NCBI GenBank assembly: GCA_964611645.1
Contig: CAZTAO010000033.1
Location: forward strand, 1-53,131
DNA: 53,131 bases
Direction: 5' to 3'
Source: CAZTAO01 sp964611645
GTDB lineage: Bacteria; Armatimonadota; UBA5829
The notes beneath the pieces were generated by a model, which searched no databases, had not been told where the DNA came from, and worked only from the letters and a program-made list of their open reading frames with translations. This document shows positions 42,191 to 51,051 of the stretch, in pieces. Numbering within the stretch: position 1 is the stretch's first letter; every line of letters starts with the position of its first letter. The position numbers and the translations under genes are program-made.

Positions 42191-43138
42191 TTGGCGTATC
42201 TGCCTATTAGCTTAGTCATACTCACATTCAACCGGTGCGCGGATATTGCCGAGCGCCTGGAGGAGTTTCTTCCGCTGGTGGACAGTGGCAAGGTCGAACT
42301 CGTTATCGTCGACAACCTGTCCACGGACGGGACGGTGGACTTCCTTCATGCCGCCCAATTGGAGCACCCGAACCTGGTTGTGGCGTATAATCAGGATAAC
42401 AAGGGTGTGGCTGGGGGGAGAAACACAGGATTCGCGCTGGCAAAGCGGGACATTGTGGTGAGTATGGATGACCACAGTGAGATGAAACTTGAAGACCTTG
42501 ACCGGATTCCTGCGTTGTTTGAAAGATATCCCGAGGCCGGGATACTTGCGCTGCGAATCGTCGAGAAGGGCACGGGGATTCTGCAGAATGACTACGGGGA
42601 TACAATCACCCCTCTAGCCAACCACCATGGGGCAGCGTTTGCGGTTCGCCGCCATATCGTTGCCGAACTGGGCGGAATCAACCCGGAATGCAACTTCGGG
42701 GCCGAGGAACTCGATCTTGCCATCAGGGCGCATGCCCTGGGCTTCAAGACCCTGCTGGTCCCGGAAATCGAAGTGCTTCATCCTGCGGCGGAGGGCGGTT
42801 CCGACTCGAGGAGGCGGTATCGCAGGCGGGTCTACAATTTTGTCCGGACATACTACAGATACCTGCCGCGTGGCACGGCTCGCGTTCACGCCGTCAGGTT
42901 CTGGATTAGTTACGCGCTGTCGTGGAAGAATGCGTTTGGTTTCAAGGGGATTTGGTCGCTTGTCCAGTGCGCGATGGATGGCCGCAAGGCCGGGCTGGCG
43001 TCGCGCTATCCCATTCCGGAAGAGACTGTAAGGTTCTACGATGATCCCGCGACCAGGCCCGATCTTGGGAATGTGCCGCTTATGCACAAGGCGCTCGGGA
43101 AGCACCGCTCAAAGAAGTCTCGGGCAAGTGAGGACTAG
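42191..43138 (+). CDS. Family 2 glycosyltransferase (tandem copy A)
   Basis: A 315-residue GT2 enzyme: LPISLVILTFNRCADIAERL, LVIVDNLSTDGTVDFL, GVAGGRNTGFALAKRDIVVSMDDHSEM (the DXD-like metal site is Met-Asp-Asp-His here), and the acceptor region FGAEELDLAIRAHALGFKTLLVPEIEVLHP. The start is TTG 42191 (MAYLPIS), behind GGGGG; the reported longer frame from 42071 lies inside the previous gene. The identical TTG start and MAYLP beginning of the next gene support this choice. It is a close tandem paralogue of that gene, sharing the C-terminal VRFYDDPATRPDLGNVPL pattern. Probably a hexosyl or rhamnosyl-type transferase. Confidence 0.9.
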   Translation: MAYLPISLVILTFNRCADIAERLEEFLPLVDSGKVELVIVDNLSTDGTVDFLHAAQLEHPNLVVAYNQDNKGVAGGRNTGFALAKRDIVVSMDDHSEMKLEDLDRIPALFERYPEAGILALRIVEKGTGILQNDYGDTITPLANHHGAAFAVRRHIVAELGGINPECNFGAEELDLAIRAHALGFKTLLVPEIEVLHPAAEGGSDSRRRYRRRVYNFVRTYYRYLPRGTARVHAVRFWISYALSWKNAFGFKGIWSLVQCAMDGRKAGLASRYPIPEETVRFYDDPATRPDLGNVPLMHKALGKHRSKKSRASED

Positions 43139-43140
43139 CC

Positions 43141-44073
43141 TTGGCATACCTGCCTTTGTCAGTCACCATCTTGAGCCGAAACAGGCTAGAACACACAAAG
43201 CGGAATATGGACATTCTCCTGCCTATGGTGCGCAACGGGGAGATCGAGCTTATTGTAGTCGACAATGCCTCGACCGACGGCACGCGCGGATATCTAGACG
43301 CTATGTGTCGGGAGCACGAGTGTATCGTAAAGGTATTCAACGCCGAGAACAAAGGCGCGGGGCAGGGTAGAAACGACGGCTTCTTCCGCGCAACTCGTCC
43401 ATTCATATTGGCCCTTGACGAAGACACTTCCGTCTGCGGGGATGATATACGTTGTATTCCGGGCATACTCGAGGATAACCCCGGGGTCGGAATTGCTGCT
43501 CTTCGGGTCAGGCAGACAGGGAGTGGGGAGATTCTCAATTACGATAGCCCGGAGGTTAGGGAGATCGCCAATCACGGCGGGGCCGCCTTCGCCATCCGCA
43601 CAGAACTTGCCGTTCGGACAGGCGGCATCGACCGCGAGTGCGATTTCGGGGCAGTAGAGATCAACCTGGCCATCAAGGTCCATGCGTGTGGGTTCACCAT
43701 CATTTACTGGCCCCACATCGAGGCCGTTCACTACGGCCCGGTAGGGGTGAAGAACGAGCCTTGGCGATATCAGAAGCGGGTGTACAATTTTACCCGTACG
43801 TTCTATCGCTTCCTGCCGCGTCGGATTGCTCGTGTGCACGCTTTTCGGTTCTGGTTCAGCTATATGCTATCCTGGAGAAGGACATTTGGTCTCCAAGGAA
43901 TGGCGTCACTGCTGGGTCTTGCCTTGGCGGGTCGCAAAGCCGGGAAGGCCAGCTATCAGCCGGTGCCAGATGAGACGGTAAGCTTTTACCACGATCCTGG
44001 TACGAGGCCGGACATGGGCAATGTGCCCATCACTCAGAAAGCATTCGGCAGACGTCGAGCTGCCAGGCGATAA
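43141..44073 (+). CDS. Family 2 glycosyltransferase (tandem copy B)
   Basis: A 310-residue paralogue of the preceding gene: MAYLPLSVTILSRNRLEHTK, LIVVDNASTDGTRGYL, GAGQGRNDGFFRATRPFILALDEDTSV (Asp-Glu-Asp metal motif in place of Asp-Asp-His), CDFGAVEINLAIKVHACGFTIIYWPHIEAVHYGP, and VSFYHDPGTRPDMGNVPITQKAFG at the end. It begins with TTG two bases after its neighbour's stop. The two copies differ most around the metal and acceptor motifs, which would fit different donor or acceptor specificities after duplication. Cytoplasmic, acting on a lipid-linked glycan. Confidence 0.9.
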   Translation: MAYLPLSVTILSRNRLEHTKRNMDILLPMVRNGEIELIVVDNASTDGTRGYLDAMCREHECIVKVFNAENKGAGQGRNDGFFRATRPFILALDEDTSVCGDDIRCIPGILEDNPGVGIAALRVRQTGSGEILNYDSPEVREIANHGGAAFAIRTELAVRTGGIDRECDFGAVEINLAIKVHACGFTIIYWPHIEAVHYGPVGVKNEPWRYQKRVYNFTRTFYRFLPRRIARVHAFRFWFSYMLSWRRTFGLQGMASLLGLALAGRKAGKASYQPVPDETVSFYHDPGTRPDMGNVPITQKAFGRRRAARR

Positions 44074-44083
44074 GGCTAGATTA

Positions 44084-45202
44084 TTGGAAATCATTCTATA
44101 TCAGAACATGCTGACGACTCATCAAAGCGCTACCCTTCGCTCTCTCGCGGAGATGGGTCACAAGGTGACGTGGGTTGTCTATCAGGAGATCAGGCCGGAC
44201 AAGGCCGATATGGGGTGGGAAGTCCCGGATACCGGGAAGTGCCACCTAGTCGTGTCTCCCACCGATGCCCAAGTGGCTACTGTCGTGGCGGAGTCCGCGC
44301 CTGACAGCGTGCACATATTCGGTTGCGCTCGTTGGTCCCGGCTTGGTCAGGTCGCCCACAGAGAGTGTCTCCAAAGCAATCGCAGAATGGGCATAATGAG
44401 CGAAAGTCCGGATGTTGACGGGCTGATCGGGGTTCTTCGTTATGTGAAGTATCGCGTGGAGAATGCAAGATTCGGATCGGACTACGATTTCGTGCTGGCG
44501 ATGGGCAAGGTGGGAGCCGATTGGTTTATGCGAGTGGGCTATCCCGCTAGCAGAGTGCATCAGTATATGTACACTACGGAGTCAGTATCAGAGGCCACCC
44601 AAAGCGACATCGAGTACACCGGCCTGTTCAATATGATATACGTTGGCCAGTTGATAGAACGCAAGCGGGTCGATCTGATCCTGCGAGCAATAAGCGAGTT
44701 GGGTAGCGCGAATGTCCGTCTGACCGTAGTAGGCGACGGCCACTTACGAGGGCAACTCACGGCGATGTCGGATTCGCTCGGATTATCCGGCAGAATCGAA
44801 TGGACAGGGAATCTGAGCAATACCCAGGCTACGGCCACTATTGTGCAATCCGACCTGCTCATTCTGCCGAGTCGGTTCGACGGCTGGGGCGCGGTTGTTA
44901 ATGAAGCCCTTATGAGGGGCGTGCCGGCCATCTGCTCAAGCCGCTGTGGATCGTCCGTATTATTGTCCGCTGAGTGGCGCGGAGGAGTATTCGCCGCCGG
45001 AAATGCTCGTTCGCTGCGCACTGTGATGGCTCGCATGGTTTCTCATGGCAAACCCAGTCCCCAGTATCGTCGGCGTATAGTGGAATGGTCGGAGCACATC
45101 AGTGGGCAGTCGACCGCCGCCTATCTGGTAGCAGTTCTTGACCACGTTTATAACAACGCTCCACGGCCCGTGCCGCCCTGGGAACAAGGAGAGACGCTGT
45201 GA
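44084..45202 (+). CDS. Family 4 glycosyltransferase (GT-B fold)
   Basis: About 372 residues from TTG 44084 (MEIILYQNMLTTHQS); ATG 44108 is an alternative, and the longer frame from 44021 overlaps the previous gene. N-domain: GHKVTWVVYQE, PDSVHIFGCARWSRLG. C-domain: FNMIYVGQLIERKRVDLILRAI, VRLTVVGDGHLRGQL, IEWTGNLSNTQATATIVQSDLLILPSRFDGWGAVVNEALMRGVPAI, with the GT4 motif FDGWGAVVNEAL. It overlaps the next gene by four bases (GTGA). Donor unknown. Confidence 0.9.
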   Translation: MEIILYQNMLTTHQSATLRSLAEMGHKVTWVVYQEIRPDKADMGWEVPDTGKCHLVVSPTDAQVATVVAESAPDSVHIFGCARWSRLGQVAHRECLQSNRRMGIMSESPDVDGLIGVLRYVKYRVENARFGSDYDFVLAMGKVGADWFMRVGYPASRVHQYMYTTESVSEATQSDIEYTGLFNMIYVGQLIERKRVDLILRAISELGSANVRLTVVGDGHLRGQLTAMSDSLGLSGRIEWTGNLSNTQATATIVQSDLLILPSRFDGWGAVVNEALMRGVPAICSSRCGSSVLLSAEWRGGVFAAGNARSLRTVMARMVSHGKPSPQYRRRIVEWSEHISGQSTAAYLVAVLDHVYNNAPRPVPPWEQGETL

Positions 45203-46390
45203 GAGTGTGTCATACTATNNNNNNNNNNAGTTGGCCAGTCATCGTTCGGCCTGGGTCCCGTGGCGCTAAACCTTGCCCACGAGCAGCGCAATGCCGGAGT
45301 CGATTCCGTGGTTTGGTGCGTGGACAGCCCCGAAGGAGTATCACAGGCCGCCGACTCCAGCGGACTCGATATTGCCTATATACGCCGTTTCGATCTCGGT
45401 CGAGCCAGGTTCCTGTCGTATTCCGGTCACATGAAGGATGCAATGCTGGGGCCGGAGGGCGCCAGCTTCGACCTGCTTCACCAGCACGTCATCTGGACCG
45501 GCGTATCCTATGTTACCAACGTCTGGCGACAGGCGACCCAGCGGCCCACCGTGATGTCTGTGCACGGCGCTTTGGCCTCCTGGTGCCTGCGTCGGTCCGC
45601 GTGGAAGAAGAGAGCGTCGCTTCTCGCATACGAATCGAAGAACCTGAGGACGGCAAGCTGCATCCACGCGCTGTCTACCGGTGAGGAGTCAGATATTCGC
45701 GGGTTTGGGCTTAGGCAGCCAGTCGCGGTGATCCCCAACGGCCTGGATGAAGCATGGCTGCATCTGCCCGGAGATGCTGATGCGTTTCGCAAGGCATTCG
45801 GCATACCGGCTGACAAACGCGTAATGCTGTTCCTGGGCCGAATATCCCCGGTGAAGAATGTGCACGCGGCTGTCGAGGCGCTGGGGAAGCTGGGTGACAG
45901 GGCCAGGGACTGGGTTTTCGTTGTTGCCGGACCTGATGAGTTCGGCTACAGCCAGACCGTCAAGTCCGCGGTAGACTTCTATTGCCTGGGCGAGCGCGTG
46001 GTGTTTACCGGCCCGATTGAAGGCCAGATGAAGCGCGATGCGTTCGCGTGCGCCGAGCTGTTTGTCCTGCCTTCTCTGACTGAGGGATCCCCCATGGTTG
46101 TTCTAGAGGCTTTGGGCGCGAATGTGCCTGTCCTTACTACCACGGGCACGCCTTGGTCGGAACTGGTGACACAGGGATGCGGTTGGTGGGTAGACTCGTC
46201 GGCGGATCCCCTGGCTTCCGCCCTTGAGGAAGCGCTGGCAAAGTCTCCGGATCAGCTTCAGGCGATGGGCAATGCAGGAAAGCAGTTGGTTTTGGAGAAG
46301 TACACTTGGGCGCACGCGTCGAAGAAGACAATAGAGATGTACGAATGGCTTCTTGGCAATGGAGAGAAGCCTGATTTCGTGCACCTCTGA
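45199..46390 (+). CDS. Family 4 glycosyltransferase interrupted by an assembly gap
   Basis: The start is GTG 45199 (MRVCHTI), overlapping the previous stop and preceded by AAGGAGA. Seven codons in, ten Ns interrupt the sequence. After the gap the frame continues VGQSSFGLGPVALNLAHEQR, a normal GT4 N-domain loop, so only a few residues appear missing, but the N run does not keep frame and its true length is unknown. C-domain: VMLFLGRISPVKNVHAAVEAL, VVFTGPIEGQMKRDAFACAELFVLPSLTEGSPMVVLEALGANVPVL, with the E-x7-E pattern. It is not evidence of a pseudogene. The next gene begins 54 bases later. Confidence 0.85.
45219..45228. other. Assembly gap (10 N)
   Basis: Ten unresolved bases inside the start of a glycosyltransferase gene. 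A fixed run of ten Ns is a common scaffold placeholder, so the true length may differ and the reading frame across it cannot be trusted. Confidence 0.98.
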
Positions 46391-46444
46391 TCTTGTCCAG
46401 CGGCACCGGCTCGTGCCTGGCCGCAATGTGAGGTGGTCTGATCT

Positions 46445-47467
46445 ATGTTCAGCAACAGAGTTCTTCTGATAACCGGTGGCACCGGGACGTTCGGCAATGC
46501 TGTCCTCAGGCGATTCCTGAGTACCCAGATAAAGGAAATCCGGGTCTTCAGCCGCGATGAGAAGAAGCAGGACGACATGCGCAAGTCCTACGGCGACCCC
46601 AAGGTCAAGTTCTATATCGGCGACGTGCGCGATGTGGACAGCCTCAAGGACGCCATGGAGGGCGTGGATTTCGTCTTCCATGCGGCAGCGCTGAAGCAGG
46701 TGCCGTCGTGCGAGTTCTACCCGATGGAAGCCATCAAAACCAACTCCCTGGGGGCAGAAAACGTCATGAACGCCGCCCTGGCCAATGACGTCAAGCGCCT
46801 TGTGGTGCTCAGCACGGACAAAGCCGCATACCCGATCAACGCGATGGGGCTGTCCAAGGCGATGATGGAGAAGCTGATGGTTGCGAAATCGCGCATCGCC
46901 GCGGACAGGGGCTGCGTGATGTGCGGAACCAGATATGGCAATGTGATGGCCAGCCGGGGAAGCGTCATTCCCTTGTTTCTGAAACAAATCATGGATGACG
47001 GCTCCCTAACAGTGACCGACCCGGACATGACCCGGTTCATGATGTCCATCGATAACGCAGTGGACCTGGTGATCTACGCATTCCAGAATGCCTCTCCTGG
47101 CGATCTGTTCGTTCAGAAAGCCCCCGCCGCCACCATTCAGACCCTGGCGCAGGCGCTGAAGACAATTATGAAGTCGTCGACCCCGGTGGAAGTCATCGGC
47201 ACCAGGCACGGTGAGAAGCAGTATGAAACCCTGCTCACCCGGGAGGAGATGGCGCGGGCGCAGGATTGCGGGGACTACTACCGCGTGGTCGCTGATAACC
47301 GAGACCTCAACTATGGCCTCTACTTCTCCGAGGGCAGCACAACGGCTTCGCGCTTGGAGGACTACAACTCGCACAACACCAAACGTCTCAACGTGGACGA
47401 GATGGTTGAGATGTTGGTCAAACTCGACTGCGTGCAGACCGCGCTGGCGGGGGGGCAGCCGGAATGA
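46445..47467 (+). CDS. capE: UDP-GlcNAc 4,6-dehydratase/5-epimerase (CapE/FnlA/WbjB)
   Basis: First enzyme of UDP-N-acetyl-L-fucosamine synthesis: dehydrates and epimerises UDP-GlcNAc. 340 residues, soluble, without the membrane domain of the paralogous dehydratase at 25771. Seen: LLITGGTGTFGNAVLRRFL (NAD site), VFSRDEKKQDDMRKSY, AAALKQVPSCEFYPMEAI, and the active site STDKAAYPINAMGLSKAMMEK, with Met in the SDR Tyr position. GAGGTGG precedes ATG 46445 by seven bases. It overlaps capF by ATGA, and the capE-capF-capG order matches Staphylococcus type 5/8 capsule and E. coli O26 antigen clusters. Confidence 0.93.
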   Translation: MFSNRVLLITGGTGTFGNAVLRRFLSTQIKEIRVFSRDEKKQDDMRKSYGDPKVKFYIGDVRDVDSLKDAMEGVDFVFHAAALKQVPSCEFYPMEAIKTNSLGAENVMNAALANDVKRLVVLSTDKAAYPINAMGLSKAMMEKLMVAKSRIAADRGCVMCGTRYGNVMASRGSVIPLFLKQIMDDGSLTVTDPDMTRFMMSIDNAVDLVIYAFQNASPGDLFVQKAPAATIQTLAQALKTIMKSSTPVEVIGTRHGEKQYETLLTREEMARAQDCGDYYRVVADNRDLNYGLYFSEGSTTASRLEDYNSHNTKRLNVDEMVEMLVKLDCVQTALAGGQPE

Positions 47468-48582
47468 TCGTCCTTGTTACGGGGTCAGGCGGGTTTATCG
47501 GCAAGCACGTAGTTGACGCCCTCAGGCGCGCCGATCATTCGGTCCTGGAGTTCGACGTCCAGAACAGCGGCGACGACTTGCGCGCGGCATTGGCGGAGGC
47601 TAACGCCATCTTCCACCTCGCGGGGGTCAACCGGCCCCTTGAGGTCTCAGAGTTCGAGCAGGGCAACGCCGGGCTAACTCAGGACATGTGCCGGATTTTG
47701 CACGATATGGCCAGGAATCCGCTGGTCGTGATGTCATCGTCGATTCAGGCAGCTTTGGAGAACCCCTACGGCAAGAGTAAATTGCACGCCGAACAGGCCC
47801 TGCAGTCCTATTCAGCCGACGCGAACGCTCCCGTTGCGATATTCCGGCTGAAGAATGTGTTCGGGAAGTGGTGCAGGCCAAACTACAACTCCGTCACGGC
47901 CACATTCTGCCACAATATCGCCTACGACCTTCCGATCAGCATCTCAGACCCTGAAAAGAAGCTGGATTTGGTCTATATTGACGATGTGGTCGCGGCCCTG
48001 GTGTCGGTGCTGGGTAACCCCCCGGATGATGGGGAGTGTGAGTTCCGGGAAGTGCCTCTCAGCTTCGAGAGCACATTGGGCAATCTTGCCGACCTGATCC
48101 GCTCTTTCAGGGATTCCCGAACGACGCTGGTTCTACCGGACCTCGCGGATGGATTCGTGAAGCGTCTCTATTCGACCTATCTATCGTATCTGCCCGAGGA
48201 CTGCTTTAGTTATCCTCTGGACCAGAAGACCGACAACCGGGGGTCTCTCGCGGAGTTCGTGAAGTCCAAAGGCTCGGGCCAGATATTTGTCTCTCGCACC
48301 AAGCCCGGCATCACTCGCGGCCATCACTACCACGATACGAAGACCGAGAAGTTCCTGGTAGTCGAGGGTGAGGCTGTGATCCGCTTCAGGCACATACACA
48401 GCGACAAAGTGCTGGAATACAGTGTATCAGGGAAAGACTTCACGCCGGTCGACATCATTCCCGGCTACACCCATTCGATAACGAATGTGGGTGAGTCTGA
48501 GCTGGTTACCCTGTTCTGGGCTAGCGAGATGTATGATCCGGACAACCCGGACACCTATTGGGAGGAAGTGACTCGTGGCTGA
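47464..48582 (+). CDS. capF: UDP-2-acetamido-2,6-dideoxy-hexos-4-ulose reductase with cupin domain (CapF/FnlB/WbjC)
   Basis: Second enzyme of UDP-L-FucNAc synthesis: 3-epimerisation by the cupin domain and NADPH-dependent C4 reduction by the SDR domain. 372 residues. The N-terminal SDR has VTGSGGFIGKHVVDAL and NPYGKSKLHAEQAL (Tyr/Lys site). The C-terminal cupin (about 255-370) has KTDNRGSLAEFVKSKGSGQIFVS, GITRGHHYHDTKTEKFLVVEG with the metal-binding His cluster, and PGYTHSITNVGESELVTLFW. The whole length matches the family. Translationally coupled to capE by ATGA, and it overlaps capG by eight bases. Confidence 0.95.
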   Translation: MIVLVTGSGGFIGKHVVDALRRADHSVLEFDVQNSGDDLRAALAEANAIFHLAGVNRPLEVSEFEQGNAGLTQDMCRILHDMARNPLVVMSSSIQAALENPYGKSKLHAEQALQSYSADANAPVAIFRLKNVFGKWCRPNYNSVTATFCHNIAYDLPISISDPEKKLDLVYIDDVVAALVSVLGNPPDDGECEFREVPLSFESTLGNLADLIRSFRDSRTTLVLPDLADGFVKRLYSTYLSYLPEDCFSYPLDQKTDNRGSLAEFVKSKGSGQIFVSRTKPGITRGHHYHDTKTEKFLVVEGEAVIRFRHIHSDKVLEYSVSGKDFTPVDIIPGYTHSITNVGESELVTLFWASEMYDPDNPDTYWEEVTRG

Positions 48583-49705
48583 TAAGCTCAGAGTTATGAC
48601 AGTGGTCGGAACGCGTCCCGAGATCATACGGCTGTCGCGCGTGATGGCTGTTCTGGACCGGGAGTGCGACCACGTGATCGTTCACACCGGCCAGAACTAC
48701 GACTACGAACTCAACCAGGTCTTCTTCGAGGACCTGGAAATCCGCAAGCCTGACCACTTTCTGGACGCCGCCGCACCGACCGCCGCGGAGACCATTGGCC
48801 AGACCGTAGCCCGCATAGACCCTGTGTTGGCGGATGTCCCACCGGATGCTTTCCTGGTCCTGGGCGACACCAATAGCTGTCTCACTGCGATTGCAGCCAA
48901 ACGGCGAAAGGTACCGGTCTTTCACATGGAGGCGGGCAACCGCTGCTTCGACGAGAGAGTGCCCGAGGAGATCAATCGGAAGATAGTCGACCACATCAGC
49001 GACATCAACATGCCCTACAGCACAATCTCGCGGGACTACCTGCTGCGCGAGGGCCTGCCGCCCGATAGAGTAATCAAGACCGGCAGCCCGATGTTTGAAG
49101 TCCTGCATCACTATCTGCCCAAGATAGAGTCTTCGGACGTTCTCGCGCGGCTTGACCTGAAAGAGCTGGAGTATTTCGTGGTTAGCTGCCACCGGGAGGA
49201 GAATGTGGACTTCCCTGAGCAGTTCGCCAATCTGGCCCTCACACTCAATGGCGTTGCTGAGACCTACGGCAAACGCATCATTGTCTCGACTCACCCCCGC
49301 ACCCGCAAGCGCATCGAGTCCGAGGGAGTGAAACTCAATGGCCTTGTGGAGCTGATGAAACCGCTGGGGTTCTGCGACTACGTGAAGCTGCAGATGAACG
49401 CCCACGCCGTGCTCTCAGACAGCGGCACCATCACGGAAGAGTCATCCATCCTCAACTTCCCCGCCCTCAACATCCGCAACGCCCACGAGCGGCCGGAGGG
49501 GATGGAGGAGGCGTCGGTGATAATGACCGGTCTGGAACCGGATAACGTCTTCCGTGGCCTGGAAGTCTTGAAGTCTCAGAAGCGGGGCGAAGAGCGGACC
49601 CTGCGGCATGTCGCGGACTATTCTATGCCCAACGTGAGCGAGAAGGTGCTGCGGATAATCCTGAGTTACACGGACTACGTGAACCGGTACGTGTGGCGCA
49701 AGTAG
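48575..49705 (+). CDS. capG: UDP-N-acetylglucosamine 2-epimerase family enzyme (CapG/FnlC/WbjD)
   Basis: Third enzyme of UDP-L-FucNAc synthesis: C2 epimerisation of UDP-L-PneNAc to UDP-L-FucNAc. 376 residues, GT-B-like fold. Seen: VGTRPEIIRLSRVM, HTGQNYDYELNQVFF, LGDTNSCLTAIAAKRRKVPVFHMEAGNRCFDERVPEEINRKIVDHISD, and the CHREENVD and SDSGTITEESSILNFPAL donor-site motifs. The HMEAGNRCFDERVPEE segment is typical of the FnlC branch rather than of WecB. The start is GTG 48575, nine bases from GGAGG, overlapping the capF stop. It directly precedes the WbuB-like gene. Confidence 0.94.
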   Translation: MADKLRVMTVVGTRPEIIRLSRVMAVLDRECDHVIVHTGQNYDYELNQVFFEDLEIRKPDHFLDAAAPTAAETIGQTVARIDPVLADVPPDAFLVLGDTNSCLTAIAAKRRKVPVFHMEAGNRCFDERVPEEINRKIVDHISDINMPYSTISRDYLLREGLPPDRVIKTGSPMFEVLHHYLPKIESSDVLARLDLKELEYFVVSCHREENVDFPEQFANLALTLNGVAETYGKRIIVSTHPRTRKRIESEGVKLNGLVELMKPLGFCDYVKLQMNAHAVLSDSGTITEESSILNFPALNIRNAHERPEGMEEASVIMTGLEPDNVFRGLEVLKSQKRGEERTLRHVADYSMPNVSEKVLRIILSYTDYVNRYVWRK

Positions 49706-50932
49706 ATGCGGATTCTTGTAATCACCCAGTGGTATCCCCCGGAGCCTGTGTCGCTGCTCTCTGAGTTGGCAGAGACCCTGCGCGATCTGGGCCACGATGT
49801 GACCGTGCTGACGGGTTTTCCCAACTGGCCGTCCGGTCACCTCTACGAAGGCTATCGTGTGAAGCCGTGGCAGATAGAGCGCATCAATGGCATCAGGGTA
49901 GTCAGAGCGCCCCTCTACCCATATCACGGCCGCAGGGCAATCGGGCGCCTCTTGAACTTCCTCTCATTTATGGTCTGCGCCCCTTTGACGGCCCTGCTGT
50001 TCGTGCGCAGGCCGGACATCATAGAGTCGACCCGTCCCCCCACCGTTTCCTGGGTTGCGTATCTGCTGAGCCGAATCTGGCGGGTGCCGTTTACCCACGA
50101 GATCCAGGACATGTGGCCGGAAACCCTGAGCGCCACGGGTATGGTGAGCAGTTCGCGGATACTCAGAGCGGTCGGAAAATGCTGCAACTGGTCATACGGC
50201 AAGGCGGCGCTGATAAGGGTCATCACCCCCGGCTTTCGCAGGAGTCTGATCGAAAAGGGTGTTCCACCGGAGAAGATCGTCGAGATCAGCAACTGGGTGG
50301 ACACCGAAGACTACAAGCCCGTCCCGCGCGACGAGGCCTTTGCTGCGCAACATGGGCTTGCCGACGGCTTCAACCTGATGTACGCTGGCAACCTCGGCCT
50401 GGCGCAGGGCTTGATGACAATTATCGATGCGGCGGAGAGGCTCAAGGATACCGCCGGGCTGCGGTTTGTGTTCGTGGGTGACGGAGCCGACTCAGAACAC
50501 CTGCGGGGAGAGGCTGCGAAAAGGGGCTTGATGAACGTCCTGTTCATCGGGCGAATCCCCGGTGAGCAGATGAGCAAGATGTACGCCTGCGCGGACGCCC
50601 TTCTGGTCCATCTCAAAGACGATCCCCTGTTCAGGATGACCATCCCTCACAAGCTGTTCACCTGCATGGCGTCGGGCAAGCCGGTTCTGGCGGCTGTCGG
50701 GGGAGATACAGACGACCTGCTGAACCGCTACAAGGCCGGAGTAGCCTGCATGCCGGGAGATGTAGAGTCGATAGCCGAGGGTGTTCTGAAGCTCTTCAGC
50801 ATGCCCGAGACTGAGCGCAGAGCCATGGGCGAGAATGGCAGGAAAGCCATCTGCAGCGACTTCACCAGGGAGAAGTTGGTAGGCGAGATAGCGCAGATGC
50901 TGCAGAGCTGTCTGGACGTCAGACGGCGCTAA
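49706..50932 (+). CDS. Family 4 glycosyltransferase, WbuB-like (probable L-FucNAc transferase)
   Basis: A 408-residue GT-B enzyme. Seen: ILVITQWYPPEPVSLLSELAETL, GFPNWPSGHLYEGYRVKPW, RAPLYPYHGRRAIGRLLNFLSF (a membrane-associating segment), PFTHEIQDMWPETLSATGM, and GLAQGLMTIIDAAERL, VFVGDGADSEHLR, KLFTCMASGKPVLAAVGGD. These match the WbuB branch found next to fnlABC in E. coli O26-type clusters, where it transfers L-FucNAc. The ATG directly follows the capG stop, with no clear separate binding site, so it is translated by coupling. L-FucNAc specificity is inferred from gene order. Confidence 0.88.
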   Translation: MRILVITQWYPPEPVSLLSELAETLRDLGHDVTVLTGFPNWPSGHLYEGYRVKPWQIERINGIRVVRAPLYPYHGRRAIGRLLNFLSFMVCAPLTALLFVRRPDIIESTRPPTVSWVAYLLSRIWRVPFTHEIQDMWPETLSATGMVSSSRILRAVGKCCNWSYGKAALIRVITPGFRRSLIEKGVPPEKIVEISNWVDTEDYKPVPRDEAFAAQHGLADGFNLMYAGNLGLAQGLMTIIDAAERLKDTAGLRFVFVGDGADSEHLRGEAAKRGLMNVLFIGRIPGEQMSKMYACADALLVHLKDDPLFRMTIPHKLFTCMASGKPVLAAVGGDTDDLLNRYKAGVACMPGDVESIAEGVLKLFSMPETERRAMGENGRKAICSDFTREKLVGEIAQMLQSCLDVRRR

Positions 50933-50968
50933 GAACACTACCCCATGTTTGGCAAGTGCAACGGCCTA

Positions 50969-51008
50969 CCCCCTCGCCCACCGCAGTGGGAGCGGGTTGG
51001 GGTGAGGG
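50969..51008. repeat. REP-like GC-rich hairpin between convergent genes
   Basis: CCCCCTCGCCCAC and GTGGGAGCGGG form an imperfect hairpin followed by TTGGGGTGAGGG, the same order and tail as the left unit at 19275-19309. It lies between the wbuB-like gene and the minus-strand dehydrogenase and may serve as a terminator for both. Confidence 0.65.
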
Positions 51009-51051
51009 AACTTACCACCTGCCAAGTCCGAACAATGGAAGGCAATCGGAA

